Assembly: GCA_041288195.1 (NCBI GenBank)
Contig: JBGGME010000078.1
Span: forward strand, 1-27,394
Reading direction: 5' to 3'
DNA length: 27,394 nucleotides
Origin: AWTP1-13 sp041288195
GTDB lineage: Bacteria; Pseudomonadota; Alphaproteobacteria; Rhizobiales; Hyphomicrobiaceae
Both the position numbers and the translations under genes were made by a program. Position 1 is the first letter of the stretch. Each line of letters opens with the position of its first letter. The notes under the pieces are model-generated. The model made no database searches and was not told where the DNA came from. It saw only the letters and a list, made by a program, of their open reading frames with translations. This document shows positions 1 to 8,084 of this stretch, in pieces.

Positions 1-1
1 C

Positions 2-1258
2 GACGGCTCCTCGATCGCGGGCTGGAAGGGCATCGAGGCCTCCGACATGACGCTGATGCCGGAACCAGCGAGCGCCCACATCGATCCGTTCTTCGCCCAG
101 ACCACCATGGCGGTGTTCTGCGACGTGCTCGAGCCCTCGACCGGCGAGATGTACGAGCGCGATCCGCGCTCGATCGCCAAGCGCGCCGAGGCCTACATGA
201 AGCAGACGGGCGTCGGCGACACCATCGTGTTCGGCCCCGAGGCGGAGTTCTTCATCTTCGACGATGTGCGCTACACCGTCGATCCCTACAACACCGGCTT
301 CAGGCTCGACAGCGTCGAGCTGCCGTCGAACTCCGGCACCGAGTACGAGATGGGCAACCTGGCCCACCGCCCGCGCACCAAGGGCGGCTACTTCCCCGTG
401 CCGCCGGTCGACAGCGCCCAGGACATCCGCTCCGAGATGCTCTCGGTGATGGCGGAGATGGGCGTCATCGTCGAGAAGCACCACCACGAGGTGGCCTCCG
501 CCCAGCACGAGCTCGGCATCAAGTTCGGGCCCATGGTGCAGCTCGCCGACCACATGCAGATCTACAAGTACGTGATCCACAACGTGGCCCAGGCGTACGG
601 CAAGACGGCCTGCTTCATGCCCAAGCCCATCTTCGGCGACAACGGCTCGGGCATGCACTGCCACCAGTCGATCTGGAAAGGCTCGACGCCGACGTTCGCG
701 GGCAACAAGTACGCCGACCTGTCGGACACCTGCCTCAACTACATCGGCGGCATCCTCAAGCACGCCAAGACCATCAACGCCTTCACCAACCCGACCACCA
801 ACTCCTACAAGCGTCTGGTGCCGGGCTATGAGGCGCCCGTGCTGCTCGCCTACTCGGCGCGCAACCGCTCGGCGTCCTGCCGCATCCCCGTCGTGACGAG
901 CCCCAAGGCCAAGCGCGTCGAGGTGCGCTTCCCCGACCCCGCCGCCAACCCGTATCTGGGCTTTGCCGCCATGCTGATGGCCGGGCTCGACGGCATCCAG
1001 AACAAGATCTCCCCAGGCGAGGCGATGGACAAGAACCTCTACGACCTGCCGCCGGAGGAGCTCTCCAAGATCCCGACCGTGTGCGGCAGCTTGCGCGAGG
1101 CGCTGGACAACCTCGACAAGAACCGCGACTTCCTCAAGAAGGGCGGCGTGTTCACCGACGACATGATCGACGCCTACATTGAGCTCAAGATGGCCGAGGT
1201 GGAGCGCTTCGAGATGACCCCGCACCCGGTCGAGTTCGACATGTACTATTCGGTCTAG
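2..1258 (+). CDS. glnA: glutamine synthetase type I, 5' end missing
   Basis: Catalyses ATP-dependent synthesis of glutamine from glutamate and ammonia, the main nitrogen assimilation step, as a cytoplasmic dodecamer. The frame is open from base 2 and begins inside the conserved DGSSIAGWKG segment, so roughly the first 50 of about 469 residues lie outside the window; the ATG at 47 is internal. Visible signatures are the GPEAEFFIFD metal/substrate segment, the GSGMHCHQS ATP-binding segment, NPTTNSYKRLVPGYEAP, and KNLYDLPPEE, whose tyrosine (codon 1040-1042) is the adenylylation site of GSI-beta enzymes. Activity is therefore probably switched by GlnE/PII. glnB usually precedes glnA in this group but would be outside the window. 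A terminator follows at 1361, so this is the end of its transcript. The identification is very secure. Confidence 0.97.
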   Translation, partial: DGSSIAGWKGIEASDMTLMPEPASAHIDPFFAQTTMAVFCDVLEPSTGEMYERDPRSIAKRAEAYMKQTGVGDTIVFGPEAEFFIFDDVRYTVDPYNTGFRLDSVELPSNSGTEYEMGNLAHRPRTKGGYFPVPPVDSAQDIRSEMLSVMAEMGVIVEKHHHEVASAQHELGIKFGPMVQLADHMQIYKYVIHNVAQAYGKTACFMPKPIFGDNGSGMHCHQSIWKGSTPTFAGNKYADLSDTCLNYIGGILKHAKTINAFTNPTTNSYKRLVPGYEAPVLLAYSARNRSASCRIPVVTSPKAKRVEVRFPDPAANPYLGFAAMLMAGLDGIQNKISPGEAMDKNLYDLPPEELSKIPTVCGSLREALDNLDKNRDFLKKGGVFTDDMIDAYIELKMAEVERFEMTPHPVEFDMYYSV

Positions 1259-1266
1259 CGCCAAAG

Positions 1267-1333
1267 CTCCCTCTCCCCGCTTGCGGAGAGAGGGCTCGCC
1301 CTCGGACTCGTTCCGAGGGCTGGGGTGAGGGGC
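1267..1333. repeat. REP-like palindromic intergenic element
   Basis: Just after the glnA stop lies a run of nested inverted repeats. CTCCCTCTCCCCGC faces GCGGAGAGAGGG (1267-1294), then a CTCGGACTCGTTCCGAG hairpin (1301-1317), then GGCTGGGGTGAGGGGC, which can also pair with the first arm. A shorter relative of the same CCCTCTCCCC/GGGGAGAGGG motif sits at 12973-13000. Such elements are commonly dispersed in rhizobial-type genomes. I infer an extragenic repeat rather than a gene. Confidence 0.6.
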
Positions 1334-1360
1334 AGCGGTTTGCTCCAGCGTCGACAGAAT

Positions 1361-1389
1361 GGGCGGCCCCGCGGCCGCCCTTTTCTTTT
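1361..1389 (+). terminator. Rho-independent terminator of glnA
   Basis: GGGCGGCC (1361-1368) and GGCCGCCC (1373-1380) form a perfect 8-bp GC stem with a 4-base loop, followed at once by TTTTCTTTT. This is a classical intrinsic terminator reading on the plus strand, about 100 bases after the glnA stop and before the caspase-like gene. Confidence 0.85.
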
Positions 1390-1489
1390 CTGTTGTACGC
1401 TTGCGGCCCGGCTTGGCCCTGCCCCGATGCGCCGCTAGATTGCGCCCGACCATGCCCCGACAACCAGGGGGAGCAGGGGAGGCACGCAC

Positions 1490-2890
1490 ATGCGTCGGGT
1501 CGCGATCATCCTAGCTTTCATGGCTTCCATCGTTGCGCTCGCCGGCGCGCCCGGCGGCGCCAACGCCCAGGGGCGGGTCGCGCTCGTGATCGGCAATTCG
1601 GCCTACCGGCACGCCGCCCCCCTTCCCAATCCCAAGAACGACGCCGCCGATGTGGCCGCCGCGCTGCGCAAGCTCAACTTCAGGGTCATCGAAGGCGTCG
1701 ACCTCGACAAGGCCGCCTTCGATCGCAAGGTGGCCGAGTTCGCCGGCGCGCTGAGGGGTGCCTCCGTCGGCCTCTTCTTCTACGCCGGGCACGGGCTGCA
1801 GGTGGGCGGGCAGAACTACCTGGTCCCGGTCGACGCGCAGGCAGATACCGCCGCGGCGCTCGACTTCCAGATGGTCCGGCTCGACCTCGTCCAGCGCACG
1901 ATGGAGCGGGAGGCGCAGACCAATATCCTGTTCCTCGACGCCTGCCGCGACAACCCGCTCGCGCGCAATCTTGCGCGGACCATGGGCACCCGCTCCACCG
2001 ATGTCGGCCGCGGGCTCGCCGCCGCCGAGTCGGGCGTCGGCACGCTGATCAGCTTCTCCACCCAGCCCGGCAACGTCGCCCTCGACGGGGACGGCCGCAA
2101 CTCGCCCTACGCCGGCGCGCTCGTCCGACAGCTGTCGGCCTCGGGCGACGATCTGAGCGCCATCCTGATCGCCGTGCGCAACGACGTGATGACCGTGACG
2201 CAGCGCCGCCAGGTGCCGTGGGAGCATTCCGCCCTCACGGGCCGCTTCTACTTCGCCGGCCTACCCCAGGCGCGGCAGCAGACGCCTGCGGCGCCCAGTG
2301 CGCCTGCCGTGCCCCCGGAGCCGAGCGAGGCCGAGCGCGCCTGGAACCTCGCCAAGGACACGACCAACATCGCGCTGCTCGAGTCGTTCATCGCCCGCTA
2401 CAAGGGCACCTTCCATGCCGACCTGGCGAAGGCGCGCATCGAGGAGCTGAAAGCCAGGCAGGCCACGGCCGCCATTCCCCCTGCGCCGCGCTCCCAGCAG
2501 CCGGCCGCGCCGCCCGCCGCTGCCCCCGGTGCCGCCCCGGGTGTTCTGGCGACGCCGCAGGTCGCGCCGAGCTCGATCCCTGACAATCCCGCCAACCGCT
2601 TCGGCGCAATCGCCTACTCGCCGTCGACGGGCTCGCACGGCTGGTCCTACGACTACGCCTCCCGCGAGGAGGCCGAGCGCGTGGCGCTAACCAATTGCGC
2701 GCAGCACGCCCGCGACTGCAACGTGCCGATCTGGTTCCAGAACGCCTGCGGGGCCCTGGCCGTCGGGCCGTCAGGCTACGGCTCCGGATGGGCCATCAAT
2801 CAGGGCCTTGCCGAAGCCTATGCGCTCGGCGTCTGCGGCCAGCATTCCGCCAGCTGCAGCGTCCGCCGCTGGGTCTGCACGACGCGGTAG
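1490..2890 (+). CDS. secreted caspase-like (peptidase C14) protein with C-terminal DUF4189
   Basis: A 466-residue exported protein. Residues 1-27 form a signal peptide (charged MRR, hydrophobic core, ANAQ cleavage region). Residues 28-257 are a caspase p20-like (metacaspase/peptidase C14) domain with the expected dyad: His101 in FFYAGHGLQ and Cys152 in LFLDACRDNP. A helical segment (about 279-322) and a Pro/Ala-rich linker follow, then a DUF4189 domain (about 369-466) with six cysteines (403, 410, 420, 449, 456, 463) that could form disulfides in the periplasm. The start was chosen for its signal peptide and the purine-rich GGGGGAGCAGGGGAGG upstream. The gene stands alone after the glnA terminator and converges on a small gene. 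Bacterial caspase homologues cleave after basic residues in known cases, but the substrate here is unknown. DUF4189 has no settled function. Confidence 0.88.
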   Translation: MRRVAIILAFMASIVALAGAPGGANAQGRVALVIGNSAYRHAAPLPNPKNDAADVAAALRKLNFRVIEGVDLDKAAFDRKVAEFAGALRGASVGLFFYAGHGLQVGGQNYLVPVDAQADTAAALDFQMVRLDLVQRTMEREAQTNILFLDACRDNPLARNLARTMGTRSTDVGRGLAAAESGVGTLISFSTQPGNVALDGDGRNSPYAGALVRQLSASGDDLSAILIAVRNDVMTVTQRRQVPWEHSALTGRFYFAGLPQARQQTPAAPSAPAVPPEPSEAERAWNLAKDTTNIALLESFIARYKGTFHADLAKARIEELKARQATAAIPPAPRSQQPAAPPAAAPGAAPGVLATPQVAPSSIPDNPANRFGAIAYSPSTGSHGWSYDYASREEAERVALTNCAQHARDCNVPIWFQNACGALAVGPSGYGSGWAINQGLAEAYALGVCGQHSASCSVRRWVCTTR

Positions 2891-2905
2891 GCCCGCGCTA
2901 CCGTA

Positions 2906-3112
2906 TTACTGGCACCGACGGCTGCAGTATCTGATCCGCATCGAAGCCGGCCGCAGCCCTCGCCTGTGGACGCAGCGATTGAAGCACCTGCCGGTATCGA
3001 ACGTGTCGGCTTGGGCGACGCGATATGTCTGCGCGAAAACCTGCTGCGGAGCCGCGAGCCAGAAGACGCCAGCGGCGACACCCGCGATTGCCAATGACAT
3101 GAGCTTGGTCAT
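2906..3112 (-). CDS. small secreted protein with paired CxxxC motifs
   Basis: A 68-residue product I do not recognise. It starts MTKLMSLAIAGVAAG and has a convincing signal peptide (hydrophobic core, VFAQ cleavage region near residue 29), leaving a mature peptide of about 40 residues. The mature part is arginine-rich and has four cysteines in two CxxxC pairs (CFNRC and CSRRC), suggesting two disulfides. The ATG at 3112 is preceded on the minus strand by GGGAGAG at a good distance; the longer upstream frame lacks protein-like character, so I chose this inner start. It converges on the caspase-like gene with 15 bases between stops and lies 140 bases downstream of the serine hydrolase. It could be a small periplasmic or secreted factor. 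Confidence 0.6.
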   Translation of the reverse strand: MTKLMSLAIAGVAAGVFWLAAPQQVFAQTYRVAQADTFDTGRCFNRCVHRRGLRPASMRIRYCSRRCQ

Positions 3113-3252
3113 GAACGCTCTCCCGTACTGCCCGCACGAAGACGCGCTGCGAGCACCACCGTTCCCAGGCACGGCGCCTTCATAGCATGTCGCCTGCGCC
3201 GGGCAACGGCGGACTGAATTAGGGCCGCATCTGGTGTGGCCGCCCGACACGC

Positions 3253-4368
3253 TCACTTGCCACTGTTGTTGGGCACGTAGCGCGGATAGGCGAGCCACTC
3301 GAGCGAGGGACGATTGCCGGGCACTGCCAGTGCGATCAGGTCCGGCATGATCGACAGTCCGCTCGCGCTGTTGGTGAAGGCGACGACCGCCCAGCGCCCC
3401 CTGACCGAGCCAACGACGTAGGCCCGCTGCCCGCTGTTGTGACCCCAGTGGAAGAACGTGCCCTTCTCAGGCTCCAGCCCCCAGCCCAGCCCCCAGGCCA
3501 CATGCGTCTCGACATCGGGAAGGTCGGGCGCGAGGCACTGGAAGCAGGCGTTGCGCACCCGCACCTGCGGCGCGAGCCACAGCCGCGCCGTCTCGGGCTT
3601 CAGGCGTCGCCCGCGCAATACCGCCTGCAGGAAGCGCGCGTAATCGATGGCCGTCGTCTGCAGGGTTGCGGCCGCGTTGGCGACCGGCGGCTTGCGCTTG
3701 GGGCGGAGCGCGGGCGTGGCGTCGTGCGGTTCCGCGTAGTTGGAATCGAAGGCCGGGCGCCACACGAGGCTCGAGTTGCGCATGCCGAGCGGCCGGAACA
3801 CCAGCCGCTGCAGCAGATCCTCGATGTGCTCGCCCGTGGCCGCCTCGACGACGCGCTGCAGCCACATGAAGCCCTCGCTCGAGTAGCTGTAGCGCTCAGC
3901 CGGTGCGAAGTGGGTCTTCAGCGGCCACTTCTCGCTGCGGAAGTTCGGCAGCCCGCTCGTGTGGCTCAGGGCCTGCCGCACCGTGATCTCGGCCGCGCGC
4001 GGGTCCTTCGGCACATAGTCCGGCACGTGCTTGGACAGCGGCTCGTCGAGCGACAGGACGCCCGCATCGATGAGCTGGAGGACCGCGTAGGCGAACACGG
4101 GCTTGGACAGCGATGCGGCCTCGAAGATGGTCTGCCCATCGACCGGCGCCTTGCTCGTCACATTGCGCACGCCCGCCGTCGTCACGTCGACGATCTCGCC
4201 GTTGTTGATGATCGCCATGGCGACGCCCGGCACGTGGCCATCCGCCATCAGCTGCTCGAGGCTGGCGGCAAGGCCTGACGCTGGCAGGGCCGCCTGGGCA
4301 AGCGCGGCGGCGACGAGCAGGTGCAGGATGGCAAAGGGGATGCTGCGGCCGAGACGACGACTGAACAT
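3253..4368 (-). CDS. serine hydrolase, beta-lactamase family (class C/PBP4-like fold)
   Basis: A 371-residue exported protein of the beta-lactamase/D-alanyl-D-alanine carboxypeptidase/esterase superfamily (PF00144). A signal peptide occupies about residues 1-35. The nucleophile motif SLSK (Ser86, Lys89) lies in EAASLSKPVFAY. A Y-x-S element is in YSYSSEG (about 160-166), and an HxG version of the third motif appears in FHWGHNSG near the C-terminus. HTSGLPNF and RPLGMRNSS are typical of this family. The start at 4368 was chosen because the signal peptide begins there and GGGGGG lies just upstream. It follows the ABC-F gene by only 23 bases, so the two are probably cotranscribed. Most relatives are esterases or peptidases of unknown substrate rather than resistance beta-lactamases, so antibiotic hydrolysis should not be assumed. 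Confidence 0.9.
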   Translation of the reverse strand: MFSRRLGRSIPFAILHLLVAAALAQAALPASGLAASLEQLMADGHVPGVAMAIINNGEIVDVTTAGVRNVTSKAPVDGQTIFEAASLSKPVFAYAVLQLIDAGVLSLDEPLSKHVPDYVPKDPRAAEITVRQALSHTSGLPNFRSEKWPLKTHFAPAERYSYSSEGFMWLQRVVEAATGEHIEDLLQRLVFRPLGMRNSSLVWRPAFDSNYAEPHDATPALRPKRKPPVANAAATLQTTAIDYARFLQAVLRGRRLKPETARLWLAPQVRVRNACFQCLAPDLPDVETHVAWGLGWGLEPEKGTFFHWGHNSGQRAYVVGSVRGRWAVVAFTNSASGLSIMPDLIALAVPGNRPSLEWLAYPRYVPNNSGK

Positions 4369-4391
4369 GCTGCAGCCCCCCGTTGACCCCG

Positions 4392-6302
4392 TTATGCGGC
4401 CGTCTCCGCACCCCGTGCTGCCGCCTCGTAGGCCTCGCTGGCGGCGAGCCACGCCGTCTCCGCGGCCTCCCGGGCGCGAGCCACCTCTCCCCGCTCGCGC
4501 GCCAGCGCTTGAGCCCGGGACGGATTGCGCTGATAGAGGCCGCTGTCGGCCAAAGCCGCGTCGATGGTGGCGATCTGCAGCGACAGGCGCTCGATCTCGG
4601 CCTCGGCCTTCGTCACCTGCTTCTTGAGCGGGGCCAGCGCCGCCCTCATCTCGGCCGCCTGCCGCCGCGTCTCCTGCGACTTGGGCCGCGCATCCCCGTT
4701 CGCCTTTGCCTCTGCGCCGGCTTCGCCGGAAGCGCCCCGCTCGGACAGGCACTGCGCGCGATAGTCGTCGATGTCGCCCTCGTAGCTCGCAACCGTGCCG
4801 TCGCGCACGATCCACAGCCGGTCGACGCAGGCCTCGATCAGATGACGGTCGTGCGTAATCAGGATCACGGCGCCCGCGTAGTCGTTGAGCGAACGCACCA
4901 GCGCCTCGCGCGCGTCGACGTCGAGGTGGTTGGTCGGCTCGTCGAGGATCAGCAGGTGCGCACCGTGGAAGGTGGCGAGCGCCAGCAGCAGGCGCGCCTT
5001 CTCGCCGCCGGAGAGCTTCTCGGCCCTTGTATCGGCCTTGTCGACGCCGAAGCCGAGCGTGCCGAGCCGGGCGCGCCGCTGCGCCTCCGTCGCCTCCGGC
5101 ATCAGCTCGAGCATGTGCTGGTAGGGCGTCATGCCGGCGGGCAGGTCGTCCATCTGGTGCTGGGCGAAATAGCCGGCGACGATCTTGTCGGGGGCATAGC
5201 GCTTGCCGGCCATGGCCGGGAGGCGGCCGGCGATCAGCTTTGCGAAGGTGCTCTTGCCATTGCCGTTGGCGCCGAGCAGGCCGATGCGGTCGTCGGCATC
5301 CAATCTCAGATCCAGACCCTGCAGCACCGGCTGGCCCTCGACGTAGCCGGCTGCCGCGCCCTCGAGCCGGATCAGCGGGCTCGCGAAGACCTTCGCCGGA
5401 TTGGCGATCAGGAACGGGGCGATGCGCTCCTCGATCGCCTCGGCGATCGGCTGCATGCGCGCCAGCGCCTTGACGCGGCTCTGCGCCTGCGCGGCCTTGC
5501 TGGCCTTGGCCTTGAAGCGGGCGATGAAGGCCTCGATGTGGCGACGCTCATCGTCCTGCTTCTTCTTGAGCTTGAGGTCGAGGCGCTGCCTCTCGCGCCG
5601 CGCTTCCTCGAACTGGTCGTAGCCGCCGGTGTAGAGCGTGAGCTTGCCCTGGCTCAGGTGCAGGATCGCTCCCACCGAGCGGTTCAGGAGATCGCGGTCG
5701 TGGCTGACGATCAACACGGTGTGCGGGTAGTCGGCGAGGTACTCCTCGAGCCACAGCGTGCCCTCGAGGTCGAGATAGTTTGTGGGCTCGTCCAGCAGCA
5801 GCAGGTCGGGCTCGCGGAACAGCATGGCCGCCAGTGCCACCCGCATGCGCCAGCCGCCCGAGTACTCGCCGCAGGAGCGCTGCTGGGCCACCTCGTCGAA
5901 GCCGAGTCCGGCCAGAATGCGGGCGGCCCTGGCGGGGGCGGCGTGCGCGTCGATGTCGGCGAGGCGCTGGTGGATATCGGCGATGCGGGCCGGGTCTTGC
6001 GCGGTCTCCGCCTCGGCGAGCAGGTCCGCCCGCTCCGTGTCGGCGGCCAGCACGAAGGCGATCAGGCTTTCGGGCCCGCCAGGCGCCTCCTGCGCCACCC
6101 AGCCGATGCGGGTCGACCGCGGGGTGCGAATGGCGCCGTCGTCGGGTGCGATCTCGCCGGCGATGAGGCGCAGCAGAGTGGTCTTGCCCGAGCCGTTGCG
6201 GCCGACGAGCCCGACCTTATGGCCCGCCGGGATGCCGGCGGTGGCCTGGTCGAAGATGACGCGCCCCTCGATGCGGTAGGTAAGGTCGTTGATGTGCAAC
6301 AT
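4392..6302 (-). CDS. ABC-F family ATPase (Uup/YheS-like ribosome-associated factor)
   Basis: A 636-residue protein with two ABC ATPase domains and no membrane segments, as in the ABC-F group that acts on the ribosome. Domain 1 has Walker A GRNGSGKT (34-41), signature YSGGW (about 147) and Walker B LLLLDEPTN (167-175). Domain 2 has Walker A GANGNGKST (about 344-352), signature LSGGEKAR (430-437) and Walker B LLILDEPTN (450-458). The basic linker (about 228-283), rich in Lys/Arg/Gln, matches the P-site tRNA interaction motif region. Residues after about 540 form a charged helical tail with Pro/Lys/Glu runs, like the C-terminal coiled coil of Uup/YheS. The ATG at 6302 starts directly with the first beta strand. 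It is first in a pair with the serine hydrolase and divergent from the Sir2 gene. I expect a housekeeping translation factor. Confidence 0.94.
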   Translation of the reverse strand: MLHINDLTYRIEGRVIFDQATAGIPAGHKVGLVGRNGSGKTTLLRLIAGEIAPDDGAIRTPRSTRIGWVAQEAPGGPESLIAFVLAADTERADLLAEAETAQDPARIADIHQRLADIDAHAAPARAARILAGLGFDEVAQQRSCGEYSGGWRMRVALAAMLFREPDLLLLDEPTNYLDLEGTLWLEEYLADYPHTVLIVSHDRDLLNRSVGAILHLSQGKLTLYTGGYDQFEEARRERQRLDLKLKKKQDDERRHIEAFIARFKAKASKAAQAQSRVKALARMQPIAEAIEERIAPFLIANPAKVFASPLIRLEGAAAGYVEGQPVLQGLDLRLDADDRIGLLGANGNGKSTFAKLIAGRLPAMAGKRYAPDKIVAGYFAQHQMDDLPAGMTPYQHMLELMPEATEAQRRARLGTLGFGVDKADTRAEKLSGGEKARLLLALATFHGAHLLILDEPTNHLDVDAREALVRSLNDYAGAVILITHDRHLIEACVDRLWIVRDGTVASYEGDIDDYRAQCLSERGASGEAGAEAKANGDARPKSQETRRQAAEMRAALAPLKKQVTKAEAEIERLSLQIATIDAALADSGLYQRNPSRAQALARERGEVARAREAAETAWLAASEAYEAAARGAETAA

Positions 6303-6366
6303 CTTGGGGCCACGCCATAGCCGAAGTCGGGCCCCTTGTCATGACAGTCGGCGCACGTGACCCCGA

Positions 6367-6390
6367 CCCGAGACCTGGCCCGAGACCTCG
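6367..6390. repeat. 12-bp tandem repeat in the ABC-F/sir2 divergent promoter region
   Basis: CCCGAGACCTGG is followed directly by CCCGAGACCTCG, two units of 12 bases with 11 matches. It sits midway between the divergent starts at 6302 and 6446. A period close to one helical turn would suit paired regulator sites, but no known operator is recognised. Confidence 0.35.
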
Positions 6391-6445
6391 ACCGCCCTGC
6401 TCGGATAGAGTACCGAAGGTGCAGACAGAGGCTGGGGGAGGAGCG

Positions 6446-7192
6446 ATGGCCCAGGTCGACGATCTCGAGCGCATGATCGCCGAGGCGGAATGCATGGTGG
6501 CCTTCACCGGCGCCGGCATCTCCACCGAATCGGGCATCCCCGACTACCGCTCGCCCGGCGGCATCTGGACCAAGTTCCGGCCCATCGACTTCGGCGACTT
6601 CATGGCCTCCGCCGAAGCCCGCCGCGAGACCTGGCGGCGCAAGTTCGCGAGCCACGAGACCCTGCAGAAGGCCACCCCCAACGCCGGCCACCGCGCGCTC
6701 GCCCGCCTCGTCGAGCAGGGCAGGATGGCAGCCGTCGTCACGCAGAACATCGACGGGCTGCACCAGGCCTCCGGCATGCCCGACGACAAGGTGATCGAGC
6801 TGCACGGCAACGCCACCTATGCGGCCTGCCTCGACTGCCGCAAGCGCTACCAGCTCGACTGGGTGCGGGAGATCTTCGCCGTCGACGAGCGGCTGCCGAT
6901 CTGCACCGCCTGCGGCGGCATCATCAAGACCGCCACCATCTCCTTCGGCCAGTCGATGCCCGAGGCCGAGATGGAGCGGGCGCGCGAGGTGACGATGGCC
7001 GCCGACCTCTTCATCGTGCTCGGCAGCTCGCTCGTGGTCTATCCGGCGGCCGGCTTCCCGATCATGGCCAAGCGCAACGGGTCGCGCCTCGTCATCGTCA
7101 ATCGCGAGCCCACCGATCAGGACGAGCTCGCCGACCTCGTCATCAACGCCGAGATCGGCGCCACCATGAGCAGGGCCGTCGGCGTCAACTGA
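6446..7192 (+). CDS. Sir2-family NAD-dependent protein deacylase
   Basis: A 248-residue sirtuin that removes acyl groups from lysines, consuming NAD+ and releasing nicotinamide and O-acyl-ADP-ribose. Seen motifs: NAD-binding GAGIS (22-26), GIPDYRSPGGIW (30-41), TQNIDGLHQASG (99-110), catalytic His120 in ELHG, two zinc pairs CLDC (128/131) and CTAC (153/156), and the late GSSLVVYPA (193-201). The length matches bacterial CobB-type enzymes. The start at 6446 was chosen over an upstream in-frame ATG because GGGGGAGGAG lies just before it and the sirtuin fold starts there. It is divergent from the ABC-F gene. Likely targets are acylated metabolic enzymes such as acyl-CoA synthetases (one lies at 19249), but that link is inference. 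Confidence 0.94.
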   Translation: MAQVDDLERMIAEAECMVAFTGAGISTESGIPDYRSPGGIWTKFRPIDFGDFMASAEARRETWRRKFASHETLQKATPNAGHRALARLVEQGRMAAVVTQNIDGLHQASGMPDDKVIELHGNATYAACLDCRKRYQLDWVREIFAVDERLPICTACGGIIKTATISFGQSMPEAEMERAREVTMAADLFIVLGSSLVVYPAAGFPIMAKRNGSRLVIVNREPTDQDELADLVINAEIGATMSRAVGVN

Positions 7193-7202
7193 CCGTGCGC
7201 GA

Positions 7203-7496
7203 CTAGAACAGCAGCAGAAAAGCGGCGCAGGCCCCGCCCACCACGACCCAGCCCACGCGGCGGCGCTGCAGGCGGACCCAATCCCCGACGCGCTCGGGCA
7301 GCGTCGACCACTCGACGCCGGCGAGCCAGGCGAGCGTGAGGCCCATCAGCAGCCCCAGCGCCCACACGCTGTAGGCAATCGGCGCGTTGTCTGCGGCCTT
7401 CGCGCCGGTGCTGGCGGGCTCCGTGTCGGGCCCGAGCAGGAGAAACAGACCGAAGCCGGCGGCCGTCATGGCCAGGAGGCCGAACAACCGATGCAT
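7203..7496 (-). CDS. small three-helix membrane protein
   Basis: A 97-residue hypothetical inner-membrane protein. It starts MHRLFGLLAMTAAGFG and shows three hydrophobic segments: about residues 4-22, 42-62 and 79-97. A short, partly basic loop (LQRRRVG) before the last helix suggests a cytoplasmic side. The upstream extension of the frame has no protein character, so the start at 7496 is preferred; its Shine-Dalgarno is weak (GGGATAGG). It converges on the sirtuin gene with 10 bases between stops. I do not recognise the family and infer no function. Confidence 0.6.
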   Translation of the reverse strand: MHRLFGLLAMTAAGFGLFLLLGPDTEPASTGAKAADNAPIAYSVWALGLLMGLTLAWLAGVEWSTLPERVGDWVRLQRRRVGWVVVGGACAAFLLLF

Positions 7497-7708
7497 GGGG
7501 CGCCTATCCCGATGATCGTTGCAGATGATCGCTATGGCTGGCCCGGCAAGGATCTGCCGGCCCGGCATCGCGGCAGCGTAGCAATGAGGCGCCAACGTCT
7601 GGTTAACGGGTTCTGCGCGGTCTCGCTCCGCGAAGCGACAATTGTGATTTGACGCCACGCATCGCCGGTGCGAGCTTCCCTCCATCCGGCGAAAGGAGGT
7701 CTACGAAA

Positions 7709-7753
7709 ATGTCTCCCCCGGGCAGTTGCACGGCCGTCCCGCGCGCGCTTTGA
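7709..7753 (+). CDS. candidate 14-residue peptide behind a perfect Shine-Dalgarno
   Basis: AAAGGAGGT (7692-7700) is fully complementary to the 16S rRNA 3' end and stands eight bases before ATG 7709. The frame encodes MSPPGSCTAVPRAL and stops at TGA. The site is stronger than that of almost any other gene in the window, yet the frame is tiny. A GC-rich inverted repeat begins at its end. It could be a leader peptide or a small independent peptide, or the site could be chance. No conservation can be assessed here. Confidence 0.3.
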   Translation: MSPPGSCTAVPRAL

Positions 7754-8084
7754 GCGCGGCAAGCGCGGGCGGCCAATCCGACAATCCGAAATGCTTGACG
7801 GGCTCTGTCGCCGAACCGGCGTGGATGACCTGGGCGCGAGCGGGCGCTCCCGAGAGGTGGAGTCGCATACGCTCGGGGAGCCGAACCGACGGCGCAGAGA
7901 CCCGAGATGATCTGATCTAGCGATCAGGCGGGCCAGCAGACGGAGCCGTAGCCGCGACAGCATGGGATGCGCCAGTGCCTTGGAGAAAGGCGCAAGACAC
8001 GCTCCCGCGCAACTGTCCTCCGGCACCTCCAGCGTTCGTGCGTAGAGCCCGATGCCGGCCGCAATCGACAAGGCAGCGGCCACG

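Noticed and set aside
4383..6320. Plus-strand open frame of 645 codons opposite the ABC-F gene.
   Set aside because: The minus strand carries two complete ABC ATPase domains; the plus frame is a mirror effect of high-GC codon use.
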